Source: a bacterium
GTDB taxonomy: Bacteria > UBP14 > UBA6098 > B30-G16
Reading direction: 5' to 3'
DNA length: 17,805 nt
Assembly (NCBI GenBank): GCA_003645115.1
Contig: QNEG01000004.1
Location: 1-17,805 of the forward strand
Each line of letters opens with the position of its first letter. The first letter of the stretch is position 1. Below are positions 6,695 through 13,865 of this stretch, in pieces. Under the pieces are notes generated by a model. The model worked only from the letters and a program-made list of their open reading frames with translations, had not been told where the DNA came from and did no database searches. A program made the position numbers and the translations under genes.

Positions 6695-7717
6695 TCATTG
6701 CTTTTCTGCTAAAATGACTTTCTTTTTGTTTCCCAAAATTAAAAAATGGACAAATCCCAGTATGAAGCCGATACCATAGGCAAAATGAATGGTCGGGAAT
6801 ACTATATTTAACATAAGAATCAAGAATGTTTTTCTTTTTATTGATTCGCGAATAGCAACAATTTCCAACAAAACGATATAAGGAATCAACACAAATGCAA
6901 GTGCATATTTTCCGTATTGCCAAAATGGAGTAATGATAATGGCACATAGCAGAGCGAGGACAAAAATAGATGGGACTAAATGTCGAGGTCTGACTGCGCG
7001 AATGTGTTGTCCAATCATAAACGCATGCCATCTGGCACTATCGAAATATTGACGCCATAATGCTTTAATAGATGGGCGATTGTGATAGTATAATTCCAAA
7101 TCTGGCTGGAACCAAAATTTTGCTCCACCAGAAAAGCACCGCTGATTAAATTCATAGTCCTGATTTCTGGTCAGTCTTTTATCCATCAATCCATATTTAT
7201 CGAACAGTTCTCGTTTATACAGGCAAAGCATTGGATTGTCTATCCATCCGGGATTATTGCTAACCCGAGCGTGAGCATTACCGATACCAAACGGTGATTC
7301 CATCGCTGTGGCAATGGCGACATCCAGCAGTGAACCCTTTCCAGAACCTATGGACACTATCCTCGAGCTTACTCCATCCGCATTTTTTTGCTTAAGTATC
7401 TCCACTGCTCTTTCTATATGGTCTGGTGGCATAAATGAATGAGCTATCATCAACTTTATCAATTCTCCAGAGCAGTGGGAGATTCCGATATTCAACCCAT
7501 TGGGAGTATCTCCGTTGGGGTTTTCGAACATCTTTGCGGGAATATCGGTGCTTTGGATAAATTCTTTCATTATTCGAGCAGTAGAATCCTCGGAGGCACT
7601 ATCCACTAATATCACTTCTAACAAATTGTGAGGATAGGTTTGAGACTGGACTGATTGTAAACATTCCTTAAGATACCGTTCCTCATTTCGAGCTACGATT
7701 AGGATACTTACTTTCAT
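6695..7717 (-). CDS. ExoA-like family 2 glycosyltransferase with C-terminal membrane helices
   Basis: A 340-residue GT-A fold glycosyltransferase. The N-terminal SILIVARNEERYLKECLQSV (4-23) and VILVDSASEDST (35-46) form the nucleotide-sugar site. NPMLCLYKRELFDKYGLMDK (161-180), then RNQDYEFNQRCFSGGAKFWF (184-203), match the acceptor/catalytic-base region of succinoglycan ExoA-type enzymes, with Gln-Asp in place of the usual Glu-Asp. Three or four hydrophobic segments follow (about 249-264, 271-289, 298-311, 314-328), so it is membrane-bound. Where this subfamily normally carries the metal-binding Asp (an R-x-DAH pattern), this protein reads KLMIAHS, with Ile91. GAGGACA precedes the ATG, which overlaps the upstream gene's stop by ATGA. 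Donor and acceptor are unknown; the context suggests surface polysaccharide or protein glycosylation. Confidence 0.85.
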   Translation of the reverse strand: MKVSILIVARNEERYLKECLQSVQSQTYPHNLLEVILVDSASEDSTARIMKEFIQSTDIPAKMFENPNGDTPNGLNIGISHCSGELIKLMIAHSFMPPDHIERAVEILKQKNADGVSSRIVSIGSGKGSLLDVAIATAMESPFGIGNAHARVSNNPGWIDNPMLCLYKRELFDKYGLMDKRLTRNQDYEFNQRCFSGGAKFWFQPDLELYYHNRPSIKALWRQYFDSARWHAFMIGQHIRAVRPRHLVPSIFVLALLCAIIITPFWQYGKYALAFVLIPYIVLLEIVAIRESIKRKTFLILMLNIVFPTIHFAYGIGFILGFVHFLILGNKKKVILAEKQ

Positions 7718-8097
7718 TGTCCTCGACGCTTTGTCCTGGAATTTTTCTCGCTGGTGCGACTATTAATCTTACTTCGGCTCGAATTCGATTTCTTCCAATT
7801 ATTATAACTTTTACTCTTATTGGATGACTTTTTCGTTTCATCATCAGAATCATCGGAAAGAAACAGTTTCCGCAGTAAATCATCTACTCCATCGCCATCT
7901 TCATCGGTAAAATAATCGTATTTATCCTCATTGTCAGATTTCTCGGTTTCAGTGGATTCATTTTTCGATGATATTACTTTTTTCACACTATCGGGCTTTG
8001 CGCTCTGATTTTCAGTAGAATCGATAGTATCCGTTTGTTGAGCAAAACAGAGTCCGACCAGAAGTATTATTATTGCTATTTTTACTATCATTTTCAT
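7714..8097 (-). CDS. Small secreted protein with DxDxDG motif and Ser/Lys/Arg-rich tail
   Basis: No family recognised. It is 127 residues from the ATG at 8097, chosen because AGGA (8107-8110) lies 9 nt before it; an in-frame ATG at 8118 lacks such a site. Residues 1-19 form a clean signal peptide ending CFA-Q. The mature chain is low-complexity: Ser/Thr/Asp/Lys-rich to about 60, then FTDEDGDGVDDLLRKLF (63-79). This contains a Ca-binding DxDxDGxxD loop of the thrombospondin-3/EF-hand sort (Asp65, Asp67, Asp69, Asp73). It then has an acidic patch (SDDSDDE) and a basic Ser/Asn/Arg tail ending RTKRRGQ. It overlaps the glycosyltransferase start by ATGA, so the two are made together. The Ser/Thr content makes it a possible glycosylation substrate, which is inference. 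Confidence 0.72.
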   Translation of the reverse strand: MKMIVKIAIIILLVGLCFAQQTDTIDSTENQSAKPDSVKKVISSKNESTETEKSDNEDKYDYFTDEDGDGVDDLLRKLFLSDDSDDETKKSSNKSKSYNNWKKSNSSRSKINSRTSEKNSRTKRRGQ

Positions 8098-8162
8098 AAT
8101 CATCATTCCTGTTTTCATAATTATAATTACTTCACAGTTGTATGCAAGGATTTTATGAATGA

Positions 8163-8855
8163 TTATTTAGTCCTGATTCGACTTCCCCTTTTCTGATGAT
8201 TTCCACTGGAGTGTGAACTCGATGAGCGAGTTCGACTAATAGAGCCACTACTTCTCGCTGATGATGTATTCCTTTCTCGGTAAGTGTCATCTTGTGTTCT
8301 ATAAGATGATGTTGATGAAGTAGTGGATTTAGTTCTGCGCCAGCTTTCCCCAGAAGACGAGCCTCGATATCGGGTGGTAGAATGTGAACTACCGGTGGAA
8401 CCTGTGGTTCGATATGTGGTGGTGCTACCTAATCCTCGCCGTCTGACAAAATCTCTGCCGATATCATTGTATGAGTAGCTTCCACTCATTCTCACTGTTC
8501 TTCGATATACCCATCTGCCCTCCACATAAACATAACTACATCCTGGACAGGGATAAGAATAATATTCATATCTGCACCATCCCGAGTAGTGGGGATTGTA
8601 TCCATAATAGATTCTGATAATCCTTCTCCAGCAGGGGGGCCATTCCCAGTATGGTCTTTGCCACCAATATGGTTCCCAGCAACAGCAGCAACAACAATCA
8701 TCACAAAAATCCCAGGGGTCCCAGAAATCGAGGTCGATATGAATCCAGATATCCGAATCATAACAATTACAGGGATTAGCATTGGAGACATCGGGAATTA
8801 GGAGCAAAATGCCTCCAATCATAATGACCATTGCGATTGATAATTTCTTAAACAT
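8163..8855 (-). CDS. Secreted Cys/Trp/Tyr-rich protein with Ser/Thr/Arg-rich C-terminal half
   Basis: Unknown family. It is 230 residues, with a very strong Shine-Dalgarno (AGGAGGTGA) before the ATG. Residues 1-26 are a signal peptide (cleavage after SNA). Residues 27-120 are packed with aromatic residues and cysteines: PCNC (28-31), then CDD followed by six consecutive Cys (51-59), WEPYWWQRPYWEWPPCW (60-76), GWC (92-94) and CPGC (103-106). That is thirteen Cys in all, in pairs or clusters. Residues 121-230 are almost free of hydrophobics and dominated by Ser, Thr, Arg, Gly and Tyr, so probably disordered and positively charged. It follows the Cys-rich lipoprotein gene by 14 nt, so the two are one operon. 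The composition recalls metal-binding or adhesive/cross-linked surface proteins, but there is no direct evidence of either. Confidence 0.8.
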   Translation of the reverse strand: MFKKLSIAMVIMIGGILLLIPDVSNANPCNCYDSDIWIHIDLDFWDPWDFCDDCCCCCCWEPYWWQRPYWEWPPCWRRIIRIYYGYNPHYSGWCRYEYYSYPCPGCSYVYVEGRWVYRRTVRMSGSYSYNDIGRDFVRRRGLGSTTTYRTTGSTGSSHSTTRYRGSSSGESWRRTKSTTSSTSSYRTQDDTYRERNTSSARSSGSISRTRSSSSHSSGNHQKRGSRIRTK

Positions 8856-8869
8856 CGTTCACCTCCTGA

Positions 8870-9751
8870 TTATTTTGTTTTTATTTTCTTATCAAATTTC
8901 ACTGAATGCCTAATTTTTCTCATTTTGCCATTATATTCGAATGGATTATTATTATCGACAATCAATTCTGGATTGCCATAATCGGTCTGATATGCCCAAT
9001 CGAAATTGATATAGTTATATCCTATGTATGTGATACGAATGTGAGCGAAATGATTATCCGCAGTCCAAACAAGATATGAATATCCTGGGAGTAATTCGAC
9101 ATTTGCGCCCGACATCCAACCCTCCTCGGGAGCCCAATTTACATCTGCCAATTCTGATGTGGGTCCATATATCAATAAATCTGTGGAGGAATTCGCAGCT
9201 TGCATATAGTATAGTCCTTCCATTTCATCATAACCGAAATAAACATCTGCGCTGGGATAATCGTATGGAACCACCCAATATTCGGAGAAATCATATCCTG
9301 CATCGTCGGGATATTCTTCAACAATATATACTCTTTCTCCATATCCCTCTGGTCTGGGAGTATCGAATACCATATCTGCGGATAAATCGCTTTCATTGCC
9401 CCAGATATCATAAGCCGATATTGCATAATAATATGTCTCGCCATTGCATACATCTCTATCTACATAGTATGCTGATGGAGTTTCTGCGATAAGGTAATAG
9501 TATCCGGTTTCGGAATAACCTCTCCAGACAGAATATCCGGCAAGGTCGCAGGCGATGACAGGATTCCAATAAATCCTGACACATTGGTCGCCGGTAACCG
9601 AATACACTCCTGATGGAGTAGCTGGTGGAGTCCAATCCTCGCAACAAGGGTCATTACAGCAAGGGTCGTCGCAATAATAATGCCAAGTGGGATTATCGCA
9701 ACCCATTATAAAAAGTGCGATAATTGCGGTGAATAAAATTATCCGTTTCAT
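8870..9751 (-). CDS. Lipoprotein with Cys-pair N terminus and fibronectin type III domain
   Basis: A 293-residue protein with a lipoprotein signal: hydrophobic 4-15 and lipobox MGC with Cys18. The +2 residue is Asp, which in E. coli would favour inner-membrane retention but is not a reliable rule here. The mature N terminus has a short Cys-rich repeat (CDDPCC, NDPCC; 27-37) before a Pro-rich linker. Residues 44-130 look like a fibronectin type III domain (VRIYWNPV...LAGYSVWRG...YYYAISAYDIWGNES). The rest (about 138-275) is a beta-rich aromatic domain ending VWTADNHFAHIRI and FDWAYQTDYGNPEL, a pattern I associate with FCB lipoproteins. GGAGG lies 5 nt before the ATG. Its Cys-pair motif and aromatic richness echo the next gene, suggesting they act together at the surface. 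Confidence 0.82.
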   Translation of the reverse strand: MKRIILFTAIIALFIMGCDNPTWHYYCDDPCCNDPCCEDWTPPATPSGVYSVTGDQCVRIYWNPVIACDLAGYSVWRGYSETGYYYLIAETPSAYYVDRDVCNGETYYYAISAYDIWGNESDLSADMVFDTPRPEGYGERVYIVEEYPDDAGYDFSEYWVVPYDYPSADVYFGYDEMEGLYYMQAANSSTDLLIYGPTSELADVNWAPEEGWMSGANVELLPGYSYLVWTADNHFAHIRITYIGYNYINFDWAYQTDYGNPELIVDNNNPFEYNGKMRKIRHSVKFDKKIKTK

Positions 9752-9987
9752 ATTATCCTCCAGTTTTATTTACTCTTTCGGATATAGAAAAGCAAAATGT
9801 GTGCCAATTGGATAATTTATTGCTATTCATTATATTACGACAGCAGGGACAAATAATAATCATTGATTTGAACAATATTTGTGCAATCTTGGAGAAATAA
9901 TAGCACAGAAAGAAACCGAGATAATGGAGTGTCCGCTCACATTCTTCAGATGAAATAAATAATGAATTATTCTCCCGGGTTTCTCGA
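9752..9987. other. 236-nt gap between the C25 gene and the lipoprotein operon
   Basis: No gene is visible. On the minus strand two weak promoter candidates for the lipoprotein operon can be read. One is TTGGCA (9807-9802) with TATATC (9786-9781) at 15-nt spacing. The other is a perfect TATAAT (9834-9829) without a convincing -35 box. No clear GC-rich terminator follows the C25 stop, so read-through from the C25 gene is possible. Confidence 0.4.
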
Positions 9988-12900
9988 TTATCTAATAAAT
10001 ATCGCTTTTTTTATAATTTCCTGGTCTGCGGTGGTCAAACGAATCAAATAAATCCCGGATGGAATTTCGGCACCATCCATATCGGTGTTTCCCCAGACAA
10101 AATTATGCACTCCAGCGAAATAATTTCCATCGGCTATGTTAGCCACTATCCTGCCGAAATAATCCAAAACATCCACATTCAATTGGGCAGGATAAGGCAA
10201 TTTCACCTGTATAGTCTGTGTGGAATTGAAAGGATTAGGCGTCAATACAATCTGGATATTATCCGGTAATTGTGATTTCCAGTCATCGATTGAGCTGGTA
10301 TCTATTGCTACCGGTGGTTTCGTGGTAAACAGTATCGCCGTTCCCGAGTCGATATCTGCGGCGTGTGAAGCCAACTCTCCGGCAAATTTATATTGAATTG
10401 CCACACTCCTGGAATGGTCCTGGATACCTATGGTAGAATATTCAGCCAGTGCATTGTGATTCTCCTCGAGACTATCTATATCTGCTATATCCCGATACTG
10501 AAATATTATCTCGCCGAATCCATAATGAGCGGGATAATATTCCGGGTCACGAAGTATAACCTGAAACCATTCCACAGTGGTATCATCGTGGCCATTTACT
10601 GTATGCCATTCTACCACAAATATGTTCTCTTCTGAAATATATCGATAGAAAACATCCATATAATCCTCCAGATGTGGGTAGAGGTCATCCCAGAATGGAC
10701 AAATCATCGCCGGCGGACCAGATGGATCAGGCAATGGTCGATTATAAAAATTATTGTATATCCAAACTGGAATCTCGCCCATTGCTAACCAACCATTATC
10801 CGATACGCTGATAGAGTTATATGTTCTGCCATAATATACAAAATCGAATGGCAAGGGTATAACTACGGTCTCATCATCTTCCAGTCCGATAGCGGTTCCC
10901 TCACCGCCATAATACGGAGAAATTTCTATCCAATCGAATGTAGGTGCTCGACCGGATTCTATATCGGTATTATCATAACAGAAATATCCATATATATCCG
11001 GTCCGCCGAATGTGCTGGTGGAAATTTCGCCAATCAATATGGGAATCGACAATTCCTGATAGTAATATCCATCATCGAATGAAATTTCTATTTGGTCGAT
11101 TATTCCATTTATCAAACCTGAGTCTGCGGTAATTGTAATTTCCGGGTCGATACTCTCCGAACCTGCCGGCGATATAGCCGGGATATTCGTGCTGACGCTT
11201 TCCAGTGTTATTCGATACCCTCCCGATGCTACCACATTCGCTGTCCTGCTGGCTACCGAACCAACATTCTTTAAATATATAACCATATCCGCGGTTTCCC
11301 CGGGAGATAATATGCCATCATCCACCGCATATATAGTATCCAATTCCATTTCTGGCGAACCGATTATGAAAGTATATGATGCCGTATCCAATTGTTCGCC
11401 AGAGCGAGAAAAAACGAATTCCAATGCCAATTCAAAACTATCGGGAATATTGGATACCATTCGAATTATAATCGGTTCTTCGAATATCGAACTCTCTCCC
11501 GTCTCGATGTTTGGCATAATTACATCATTCTGCAAAATATCGAATTCCTCTCGCTCCAGAATAGTAGCCTGTAAATTATCGATGGCATCCTCTGATTCAT
11601 TTTTTACTGTGAGCCATAGCTCTATTGTCTCACCAGGAGAGATTATTCCATCGTCGTTGCCATCACTCTCATCGAGCATATCATCATCCACTATGCAATC
11701 TTGAATAGTGATGGCGTTCATCTCGCCAGCAATTGGAATAGTAACCATATATGGAACATAATGTGGTTTGCTAATCACCACAGAGATACTATCGTGTTCT
11801 ATAGTCTGTTCAGGTGGAATTGATATGGTCGCAGTTCCCGATTCATCGGTGAACATAGTGTATGGGTCGTCATCGTGGAAAAACCATACCGAGACCAGTG
11901 CATTCTCCAGCGGAGCAGAACCCGAGTATGCATACACTGGAATACGAGAATCACCGGGATTTAACTGTTCGGGTAATATAGTTTGGATACTATCCGGGAT
12001 TGTCCGCCACAAATTCACCGATGGGTCTCCCAATATATTATATACATATCCATAGTGTTCGACTCCATCGCCGGGTGCTCTATTATCAGGGTATGCGAGA
12101 AACATAGTCATTTTTGCTCTCAATACACACTGTCCGAATGTGGATAAATTTTCTTTCAAGAAAGCCCAATAAAATCCCTCGCAGTTGGGATTATTCCATT
12201 TTGTGTGTGTATCATGGTCTGATGGACCATAGAAATCCACAGCACCTTTGGGATTTACTGGGGTTCCCGCTCGTATCCATGCTTCACCGAAACAAGGGTC
12301 GGTAGTGGGACTATCATAATCCCCTGTCCCGCAGACTATACTGGTAACAAACGGTAGCATACCGGAGTTATTCAGTCCGAGGACATCGCCCACATAAAAA
12401 CTCGGGAATGTCCATCCGGCACTACCACCCCATCCACGATAATTTATGAATGATACACCGTCATCGATATATGCCGATATTTCCGATGCACCTCGAGGAC
12501 AAGTGCTACCATAGCAGAAAAATGTATCCGCTTCTTCATAACCATTATTCAATGCCAATTCCCATACCCATAGATTGACTAATCGAGGAGTGGTCGGTTG
12601 TGGAGAGCCACAACAATTCGCCGCTACCAAAGTGGCTCGAGTCAGCCAATCCGAACCGGAAACAAATGGGTCGGATTCATATTGTATCACTTTTGCGGAA
12701 TATGTCTCCGCTTCGGTTTCCAAATCGATTGCCAATCTTCCCACCATAATATCGGAAAAGTAGTCATCGCCATCCACGAGTGAATACTGATGGTCTGATG
12801 GATAAGTTTCCTCGGTGAATGGACTATAATAATCGTAATCTGGCAGATACATTCCACCCATTACGCAATCACCACACAGGACTACATAATCCGGTGGGAA

Positions 12901-13737
12901 TTCCCAGTTATCGTATGCATTTTGAATGTAGGACATTATTTCTGCGCTGGATGGAGCATCTCCGCCACCGATGTCCTCGTATGATAATGCGGTTCTCACT
13001 CGAAGTCCTTGTCGTCTTTTCCAGTTGAATAATGGCTCCAGCTCATCGAAAAAATCATCCCTGACTATATATAATATGGTGCCTCGTTGTAATTGCCTAT
13101 CGCGTTCAAAATACCAGTAATTCGCAATCACTGACCGATACAATGCCGCAAACGGTTCCGAAATATAATCCGGCTGGGACTTTGCATTACGAGTATCTCT
13201 GTTATCAAAACTGATTCTGACCCTAATTTTTCTGGCAATTCGCAACACATCAGCTTTTGCATCGTATCGAAATGGATAGAAATTTACCGGCACTACCCGG
13301 AAATCTCGCATTATTCCTGGAGAACCCAGAGTCACCGCCTGCTTACCATATATTCCACCACTGTATGCGCTCTCATCATACTCGAAATCTTGACTACTTT
13401 CAGGCGTCTGAACGGGATATAAACGAACTCCCTCTAATCTCTCCCATTCTATAGTTTCTACATCTACCGACGGATATTTGTCATCTGGCACAGCAATAAG
13501 TGTGCTCCACACGGGTATTTCTGGAGTTCCCACCTGTCCTATGAAACCACCTGTGGGGATATGAAATCTCACGAATTCGCCATACTCTGTGGAAATTAGT
13601 TCGCTATATTCACCATTCAAAGTAAATTCTAAAACCACCCGATTGTCATCAGCGATGGGACACTGCACCTCGGGCGCACCCGAAGAATATGCCGATACAA
13701 TTCTGATAATGATGATTAGAAACAAACCAAACCGCAT
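9988..13737 (-). CDS. Gingipain-family (peptidase C25-like) T9SS cargo protein
   Basis: 1249 residues from ATG 13737; the frame extends upstream but the signal peptide (1-18) and AAAGGAGG fix this start. Domain order: propeptide-like region (20-200); C25-type catalytic module (about 218-575) with YVVLCGD (284-290), SDHQYSLVDGDDYFSDIMVGRL (314-335) and the nucleophile region SIVCGTGDYD (Cys469), then CFGEAWIRAG; Ig-like domain (580-675); two related CARDB-like Ig modules each holding DDGI(I/L)SPGET (about 680-792 and 798-903); a beta-rich module (905-1140, DNGWLAMG, FWDDLYP); and a FlgD-like/T9SS sorting domain (1162-1249, TPNPFNSTQTIQVKL to GIYLIRLTT). The usual catalytic His motif (GHGS) reads YRGWGGSAGW, with Trp436. 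It may therefore be inactive or use another His (508 or 511). Exported across both membranes. Divergent from hisS. Confidence 0.9.
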   Translation of the reverse strand: MRFGLFLIIIIRIVSAYSSGAPEVQCPIADDNRVVLEFTLNGEYSELISTEYGEFVRFHIPTGGFIGQVGTPEIPVWSTLIAVPDDKYPSVDVETIEWERLEGVRLYPVQTPESSQDFEYDESAYSGGIYGKQAVTLGSPGIMRDFRVVPVNFYPFRYDAKADVLRIARKIRVRISFDNRDTRNAKSQPDYISEPFAALYRSVIANYWYFERDRQLQRGTILYIVRDDFFDELEPLFNWKRRQGLRVRTALSYEDIGGGDAPSSAEIMSYIQNAYDNWEFPPDYVVLCGDCVMGGMYLPDYDYYSPFTEETYPSDHQYSLVDGDDYFSDIMVGRLAIDLETEAETYSAKVIQYESDPFVSGSDWLTRATLVAANCCGSPQPTTPRLVNLWVWELALNNGYEEADTFFCYGSTCPRGASEISAYIDDGVSFINYRGWGGSAGWTFPSFYVGDVLGLNNSGMLPFVTSIVCGTGDYDSPTTDPCFGEAWIRAGTPVNPKGAVDFYGPSDHDTHTKWNNPNCEGFYWAFLKENLSTFGQCVLRAKMTMFLAYPDNRAPGDGVEHYGYVYNILGDPSVNLWRTIPDSIQTILPEQLNPGDSRIPVYAYSGSAPLENALVSVWFFHDDDPYTMFTDESGTATISIPPEQTIEHDSISVVISKPHYVPYMVTIPIAGEMNAITIQDCIVDDDMLDESDGNDDGIISPGETIELWLTVKNESEDAIDNLQATILEREEFDILQNDVIMPNIETGESSIFEEPIIIRMVSNIPDSFELALEFVFSRSGEQLDTASYTFIIGSPEMELDTIYAVDDGILSPGETADMVIYLKNVGSVASRTANVVASGGYRITLESVSTNIPAISPAGSESIDPEITITADSGLINGIIDQIEISFDDGYYYQELSIPILIGEISTSTFGGPDIYGYFCYDNTDIESGRAPTFDWIEISPYYGGEGTAIGLEDDETVVIPLPFDFVYYGRTYNSISVSDNGWLAMGEIPVWIYNNFYNRPLPDPSGPPAMICPFWDDLYPHLEDYMDVFYRYISEENIFVVEWHTVNGHDDTTVEWFQVILRDPEYYPAHYGFGEIIFQYRDIADIDSLEENHNALAEYSTIGIQDHSRSVAIQYKFAGELASHAADIDSGTAILFTTKPPVAIDTSSIDDWKSQLPDNIQIVLTPNPFNSTQTIQVKLPYPAQLNVDVLDYFGRIVANIADGNYFAGVHNFVWGNTDMDGAEIPSGIYLIRLTTADQEIIKKAIFIR

Positions 13738-13741
13738 AAAT

Positions 13742-13749
13742 CCTCCTTT
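13742..13749 (-). promoter_or_regulatory. Shine-Dalgarno that fixes the C25 start
   Basis: The minus strand reads AAAGGAGG, then 4 nt, then ATG (13737-13735). The match to the anti-Shine-Dalgarno is nearly complete and the codons that follow encode a signal peptide. This rules out the 45-residue upstream extension that the open frame would allow. Confidence 0.85.
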
Positions 13750-13763
13750 GATTCTTGACTGTA

Positions 13764-13792
13764 ATAATACTGTGGAAATCAAATTGTGGCAA
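13764..13792 (-). promoter_or_regulatory. Promoter of the C25 gene
   Basis: On the minus strand TTGCCA (13792-13787, 5 of 6) is followed after 17 nt by TATTAT (13769-13764, 5 of 6). Spacing is ideal. Transcription would start near 13757, giving a leader of about 20 nt. It lies in the 128-nt divergent region shared with hisS. Confidence 0.6.
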
Positions 13793-13816
13793 GGCAAAAT
13801 TGAGCAGACAAAAAGC

Positions 13817-13844
13817 TTGCACTCACCAATATATTCCATATTTT
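13817..13844 (+). promoter_or_regulatory. Possible hisS promoter
   Basis: TTGCAC (13817-13822, 5 of 6), a 16-nt spacer and TATTTT (13839-13844, 4 of 6). The start would be near 13851, only about 15 nt before the hisS ATG, with AGGAGG (13856-13861) inside the leader. No T-box leader is visible, since the region is far too short for one. Confidence 0.4.
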
Positions 13845-13865
13845 GCATCAAAATAGGAGGGAACA

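Noticed and set aside
8492..8791. 99-codon minus-strand frame within the Cys-rich gene
   Set aside because: An alternative frame of the same DNA, rich in Met/Ile as expected of a frame shadow. The main frame has the signal peptide and strong ribosome site.
9076..9492. 138-codon plus-strand frame opposite the lipoprotein gene
   Set aside because: It is a shadow of the minus-strand gene; the translation is His/Arg/Leu-rich noise with no motif and no ribosome site.
9988..13737. PorU, the T9SS sortase, as identity of the C25 protein
   Set aside because: It carries its own C-terminal FlgD-like sorting domain and several Ig modules, which fits a cargo protein better than the sortase; no other T9SS machinery gene is nearby.
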